From contig CAADRB010000089.1 in assembly GCA_900708905.1 (NCBI GenBank), positions 1-64,000 on the forward strand: a stretch of 64,000 bases of DNA. The letters are read 5' to 3'. A program made the position numbers and the translations under genes. The notes under the pieces are model-generated. The model did no database searches. It was not told the DNA's origin and worked only from the letters and a program-made list of their open reading frames with translations. Source of the stretch: Hymenolepis diminuta. Its lineage: Eukaryota; Platyhelminthes; Cestoda; Cyclophyllidea; Hymenolepididae. This document shows, piece by piece, positions 61,798 to 64,000 of the stretch; position 1 is the stretch's first letter, and the number at the start of each line of letters is the position of its first letter.

Positions 61798-63866
61798 TGT
61801 TTGGTGCCCGTGTTGAAGATGCTTGTTTGTTTATTGAATTGGTGGGTACATATTTCTGTTTTGGAATAAGAATACCAGCACTGCTGGGTTGCGCAAAGAC
61901 TACAGCGGTTGATAAACAATTTAAATCGTCTAGAAACCAAATGCAGTTATTTGAATGGGAAATAAAAGTGTTGTTTATTTGTTTTACTAAGCGCCGTTAG
62001 TTTTAGCAGCTGGAGATTCAGAGTTTGCAATAGGAAATATCTCCATTATCAGGACCTTATTACTACTGGGACGCCTGTGAGTCCTGTTAACTTAAGAATT
62101 TTCATGACGGGTACAACAGACGTGTAAATAAAGAAATTAGTCAAACAACCACTCACTTTCATATACTTTCACGTTATTATTCCAAAAACGCGGCTCCTCG
62201 ACGAAAATGGTTCGATGGACTACAGTAAAGCAGAAAAAGAACGCCAAAATAAAGAAGCTGACTTTAAAGCCTCAGAGCTCTGTCTTCAATGTGGTATACC
62301 TTAAAAGTTAGGTTTCCTATTGTACGATCCGTAAATGAATGGGTTTATTATATCACTTTATCTATAAGTAGGGTGATCAATCTAGTGATAAAATAGGATC
62401 GATGGGGGTTAAGTCGCATACACATTCACTGGTTAGACTTAGTTGAATGATCACAATTACAGAAATACACGACTTTAAAGTCATGTTATTAATAATGAAA
62501 GGTCATTATGATGGCGAGTAACGTATCCCAGCGCTAATAAGATTGAATTAGCATGTCTAAAAGATTTTGTCAGTCTTCGTTTGTGTCAGAATGCCGGCTA
62601 GTTGATATACAGTTAACAATAAATACTTCGAGAATAGTTCAAGATATCTACTTTAAGTTTATTAATGATTTCATAATACTTAACTGTGTGAATTAAAATC
62701 TGTACCTAAAACTCAGTTTGAATTTTAAAATGTTTAATGTACCTTTTAAATCGGTTACTCTTTGGATCTGAGAATAATTACTCAAAACTTGAGTTCAAAA
62801 ATCAGGTAAATTATTAAACAGTGACAAACAAATTGGCCTTGACTTTTCCCATATAATTCGTATCTTTTTACTAAACACATCAGGAATAGATTCGGAGATT
62901 ATTAAATAAAAAATGCAAAATGTCGTACTTGGAATTGGCATTTTTTCTACCATCTGTACCTCAGTAAACTTACCACAACTGACTTTGAATCGTCTTGTAT
63001 TGAAGTCAGCGAAGCTTTACAAGGGTTCACTTATGAAATACCTGCCATTTACAGAAAAATTGAGTTCATAAATAAGCAAGTTAATTGCTCCGGTCAAAAG
63101 AAGTAAAAACCACTCTCGAACATGAACTGGCATCTGAATTACTCTCCTCCTCTCGATTGGATACAGTTAAATAAATTTGACTCGAATAGACTGTCAATTT
63201 TATTCTCATAAAACGCATATCTATGACTAAAAATAATATCGAGACCACTCCCAATTTTATAAGTCCGTATGAATTTAGAAGAAGGTCTTCAAACTAATTG
63301 TATATGAATCTGATTTATGTAATTATGAAGAGTCGCGCCTTTATTGAAACCTTTGCGATTTTAACCAGAAAAGAAATCTTCGTTTAATTGATTTGACATG
63401 TTCAAATTTCACATTTATACCAATTTATTTAATGAACTATTTACAGTCATAACCTTTCCAAAACAACCCTTTTCTTAGGTACGAATTTTTGCAAATAAAT
63501 TTTCAAATAATAGGCTTATGATGAGGAATAGCTGTACACAGATAAATATTGGTCTTTATTCGAGAGTTTCATTTCCCTTCTTCGTTCTGTTACGTTGTCT
63601 ATTCAATGTTTTTCTCGCTATTCAGTTAATTGACATTTTATTGCTCATTACAAAGTCACAACCAATTGCGACAAATTCTTCATGCGCGCCATAAATAACT
63701 GTAAGGAATATTCTATTATTTAGATAATTATCATAACTTTAGGTGCAAATTTTGTGAATAAACATAAATAAAACCAATAACATTTACTTCTATCCTCATA
63801 TTAAAAAAAACTAATTTTACATAAGTCAGTGAAAAACATTTACAATAGATGCTCTAATCAATCAGG
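61798..63866. other. Intergenic
   Basis: A basic 34-codon frame begins with ATG at 62203 (MVRWTTVKQKKNAKIKKL) and could be a first exon, with a possible donor at GTATAC, but nothing else supports it. Otherwise featureless. Confidence 0.4.
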
Positions 63867-63874
63867 TATAAATA
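63867..63874 (+). promoter_or_regulatory. TATA box near the right edge
   Basis: TATAAATA followed by GC-richer sequence. The first ATG (63951) opens only 14 codons, so the main coding sequence probably lies beyond the window. Confidence 0.4.
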
Positions 63875-64000
63875 GCCGCTGTTAACGGGTTTGATCTCTC
63901 AAGTTTTCAGACGTCATTCTCATCTTACAGAAGCAACCGAGAATAAAAATATGACCATGACACTTATTTCCTCAATGCACAAACAATTTGTCTAGTGAAC

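Overview
AT-rich eukaryotic genomic DNA with one 13-base assembly gap (31918-31930). The organism is most likely a parasitic flatworm, probably a tapeworm. This is inferred from three things: several dynein light chain (LC8) paralogues sharing one intron position, short introns beside kilobase ones, and decayed Ty3/gypsy relics resembling the helminth CsRn1 family. Nothing in the window proves the species.

Layout. At the left end (1280-1602) lies the first visible exon of a plus-strand gene encoding a Ser/Ala/Pro-rich N-terminus. A minus-strand LC8-like gene with a long N-terminus occupies 8109-9380, and a second, apparently incomplete LC8-like exon lies behind it (10418-10625). A dead mariner transposon follows at 11698-12906. 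Two canonical LC8 genes sit on the plus strand at 21218-21569 and 28483-28818, each with a TATA box, one phase-2 intron and a poly(A) signal. The best-resolved gene is a nine-exon ZIP-family (SLC39, ZIP8/ZIP14-like) metal transporter at 34080-40663. A compact two-exon gene of unknown function with its own TATA box is at 61209-61746. A further TATA box at 63867 points to a gene beyond the right edge.

Transposon relics fill much of the rest: LTRs at 31858-32230, 47019-47287 and 48820-49204, a gag relic (45850-46844, minus), pol relics (4425-4790 minus, 55270-56330 plus, possibly 50209-50433 minus), a LINE endonuclease relic (32875-33300), and several low-copy dispersed repeats of 150-300 bp that I cannot assign to a known family.

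The genes do not form a pathway. The light chains belong to motor, axonemal and tegumental scaffolding, and the ZIP protein to metal uptake. I found no defence island, gene cluster or clearly new system. The most useful leads are the divergent light chains, the E-for-H ZIP transporter with an optional 21-nt exon, the orphan 153-residue gene, and a few short TATA-linked open frames. All exon structures were read by eye from splice-site consensus and frame and have not been confirmed by transcripts.
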